From assembly GCA_002733735.2 (NCBI GenBank), contig NVWT02000006.1:127713-134073 (forward strand): a stretch of 6,361 nt of DNA, in the 5' to 3' direction. Shown here one piece after another: positions 5,522-6,361 of this stretch. The position numbers were made by a program, and so were the translations under genes. Position 1 is the stretch's first letter. Each line of letters opens with the position of its first letter. The DNA comes from Robiginitomaculum sp. Lineage in GTDB: Bacteria > Pseudomonadota > Alphaproteobacteria > Caulobacterales > Maricaulaceae. The notes under the pieces are model-generated. The model did not search any database. It worked only from the letters and a program-made list of their open reading frames with translations, and was not told the origin of the DNA.

Positions 5522-5523
5522 AA

Positions 5524-6153
5524 CTATTCTGACCATGGCAGTAAATATTCTTTAGCCCATATTTGATCATCTTTACCAAAGCCAATCATACGATCATCTA
5601 TTGCCTTAAGTAGCCGTTTTTTTAATTCTTTTGCACCACCAAATAGTTTTTCCATCTCATTAATGATCAAGGGGCTACCCCCTATCACCGAGAAATCAAG
5701 TTGTTCATCTGAAATCATAATTAAATCACTTTCTAAAGAAAGTATGCACGTCGGACTAAATATTAACTCTGCCTTGATCCATCTTCGAGTTACTGCATCA
5801 AATGGCGCTTGGAAAACACCGTATTTTTCCGCGCCAATACCCCAAAACACAACGCCTTGGCTCGAAAATTTAGTAAAAAGCTCCTCAACCTGCTGACTTG
5901 AATCATAATAACCCTCATCTTCCATCAGTAAGATGCCGCCAGGCAAAACTCTAGCAATTAGTGGTGGCTTTGGCCAATCAATAGCTCTTAGTTTGTCACG
6001 TTCATTTGCATTTGATGGAGCATTTCTAAATTCTGCGAGTTCTTCAAATCGGCTCAAAACTGATTGCAGTTGATCTTCTTCCAAATGCTGGATTGAATCA
6101 GGAATAGGCTTGCGTACCCATTCAGGAAAATTTTTTGTTACTCTTTTCTTCAT
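5524..6153 (-). CDS. Unrecognised soluble protein, 209 aa
   Basis: I do not recognise this family. The start is firm: AAAGGAG sits six bases before the ATG at 6153. There is no signal peptide or membrane helix, so it is probably cytoplasmic. Residues 1-15 are basic, 24-43 form a likely helix (EEDQLQSVLSRFEELAEF), and 64-77 look like a strand pair (PLIARVLPGGILLM). Residues 88-120 run from a helix into FWGIGAEKYGVFQAPFDA, then come hydrophobic strands (128-148) and DFSVIGGSP (153-161), followed by a basic helix (FGGAKELKKRLLKAIDD). This alternating helix-and-strand layout with acidic surface patches would fit a small binding or immunity-type protein, but that is inference. It is 51 bases downstream of an ORF entering from the right edge and upstream of the immunity-like membrane gene, all on one strand. 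Confidence 0.75.
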   Translation of the reverse strand: MKKRVTKNFPEWVRKPIPDSIQHLEEDQLQSVLSRFEELAEFRNAPSNANERDKLRAIDWPKPPLIARVLPGGILLMEDEGYYDSSQQVEELFTKFSSQGVVFWGIGAEKYGVFQAPFDAVTRRWIKAELIFSPTCILSLESDLIMISDEQLDFSVIGGSPLIINEMEKLFGGAKELKKRLLKAIDDRMIGFGKDDQIWAKEYLLPWSE

Positions 6154-6159
6154 AAATCA

Positions 6160-6166
6160 CTCCTTT
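6160..6166 (-). promoter_or_regulatory. Strong ribosome binding site of the 209-aa gene
   Basis: AAAGGAG (minus strand) is six bases from the ATG at 6153. It is the best Shine-Dalgarno site on the minus strand here and fixes the start. Confidence 0.75.
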
Positions 6167-6204
6167 ATTCTTGAATTACGATGACAATGACCATAATTCT
6201 AACT

Positions 6205-6361
6205 CTACTCAATATAGGGTTTATCAATCATGTTCTCCAACTCTCTTTCGGTAAGTGTAGGTTGGTAATTTTCACCATTTACCTTGCACCACCTACAAGC
6301 TGGATTGCGGCTCGTAGGCCGCAATGACAAGGTGGCGAAATTTCCCACTCTTTTGACAGCC
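6205..6361 (-). CDS. Possible C-terminal end of a gene cut by the right edge
   Basis: On the minus strand one frame is open from the edge (first full codon at 6360-6358) to TAG at 6207-6205, 51 residues. The last part, CRWCKVNGENYQPTLTEREL then ENMIDKPYIE, looks like genuine protein, with a CxxC pair and a helical tail. The part before it is translated through a hairpin that resembles a common dispersed repeat, so the true coding region may be shorter or interrupted. It lies 51 bases upstream of the 209-aa gene on the same strand, so the two could be co-transcribed. No family can be named from so short a piece. Confidence 0.35.
   Translation of the reverse strand, partial: AVKRVGNFATLSLRPTSRNPACRWCKVNGENYQPTLTERELENMIDKPYIE
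6304..6325. repeat. Hairpin in a dispersed-repeat-like sequence
   Basis: ATTGCGGC (6304-6311) and GCCGCAAT (6318-6325) are exact reverse complements around TCGTAG. With the flanks TGG and GACA it resembles the TGGATTGC...GCAATGACA palindromic repeats scattered through many bacterial genomes. It lies within the open frame at the right edge. Confidence 0.5.

Noticed and set aside
5663..5896. 77-aa plus-strand frame
   Set aside because: It is antisense to the 209-aa gene, which has a strong ribosome binding site; this frame has none that I can see.

Overview
The window looks like an accessory stretch of an alphaproteobacterial chromosome with moderate GC. This placement rests on recognised family resemblance: a TIGR02301-type periplasmic protein, an alphaproteobacterial-style CaiB/BaiF CoA-transferase, and small membrane proteins with an LDFxIVVxGVxxGxQVxNW helix. 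No rRNA, tRNA, CRISPR array, integrase or transposase is visible.

Positions 1-2789 (+ strand) hold a run of four paralogues, the first cut by the window edge. Each of the three complete proteins has a nearly constant N-terminal 35 residues (basic cytoplasmic end plus one membrane helix) and a diverged, presumably periplasmic, helical C-terminal part. All four share a central motif of the form L.xSGxL..I.D..LR, which resembles the DUF6090 group of unknown function. They are joined by TAATG, ATGA and ATGA overlaps, so they almost certainly form one translationally coupled operon. Copies 2 and 4 share two aligned cysteines that copies 1 and 3 lack, so two subtypes alternate. A perfect 13-bp hairpin follows the array.

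Positions 2943-4298 (+) encode a complete CoA-transferase family III protein whose domain order looks permuted. It ends at a terminator shared with the convergent minus-strand genes.

Positions 4390-6361 are read on the minus strand. In order of transcription they are: an open ORF at the right edge, an unrecognised 209-aa soluble protein with a strong ribosome binding site, a possible 32-aa ORF lying in a repeat-rich gap, a 61-aa two-helix protein resembling the superinfection immunity family, a TIGR02301-type secreted protein started at a TTG that overlaps the preceding stop, and an 86-aa conserved-type hypothetical.

The most interesting candidate is the tandem membrane-protein array. Its constant anchor and variable alternating ectodomains suggest a multi-subunit envelope assembly of unknown function. 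Second is the right-edge ORF with its downstream 209-aa protein, which could be the tail of an effector and its cognate partner, though this is only a positional inference.
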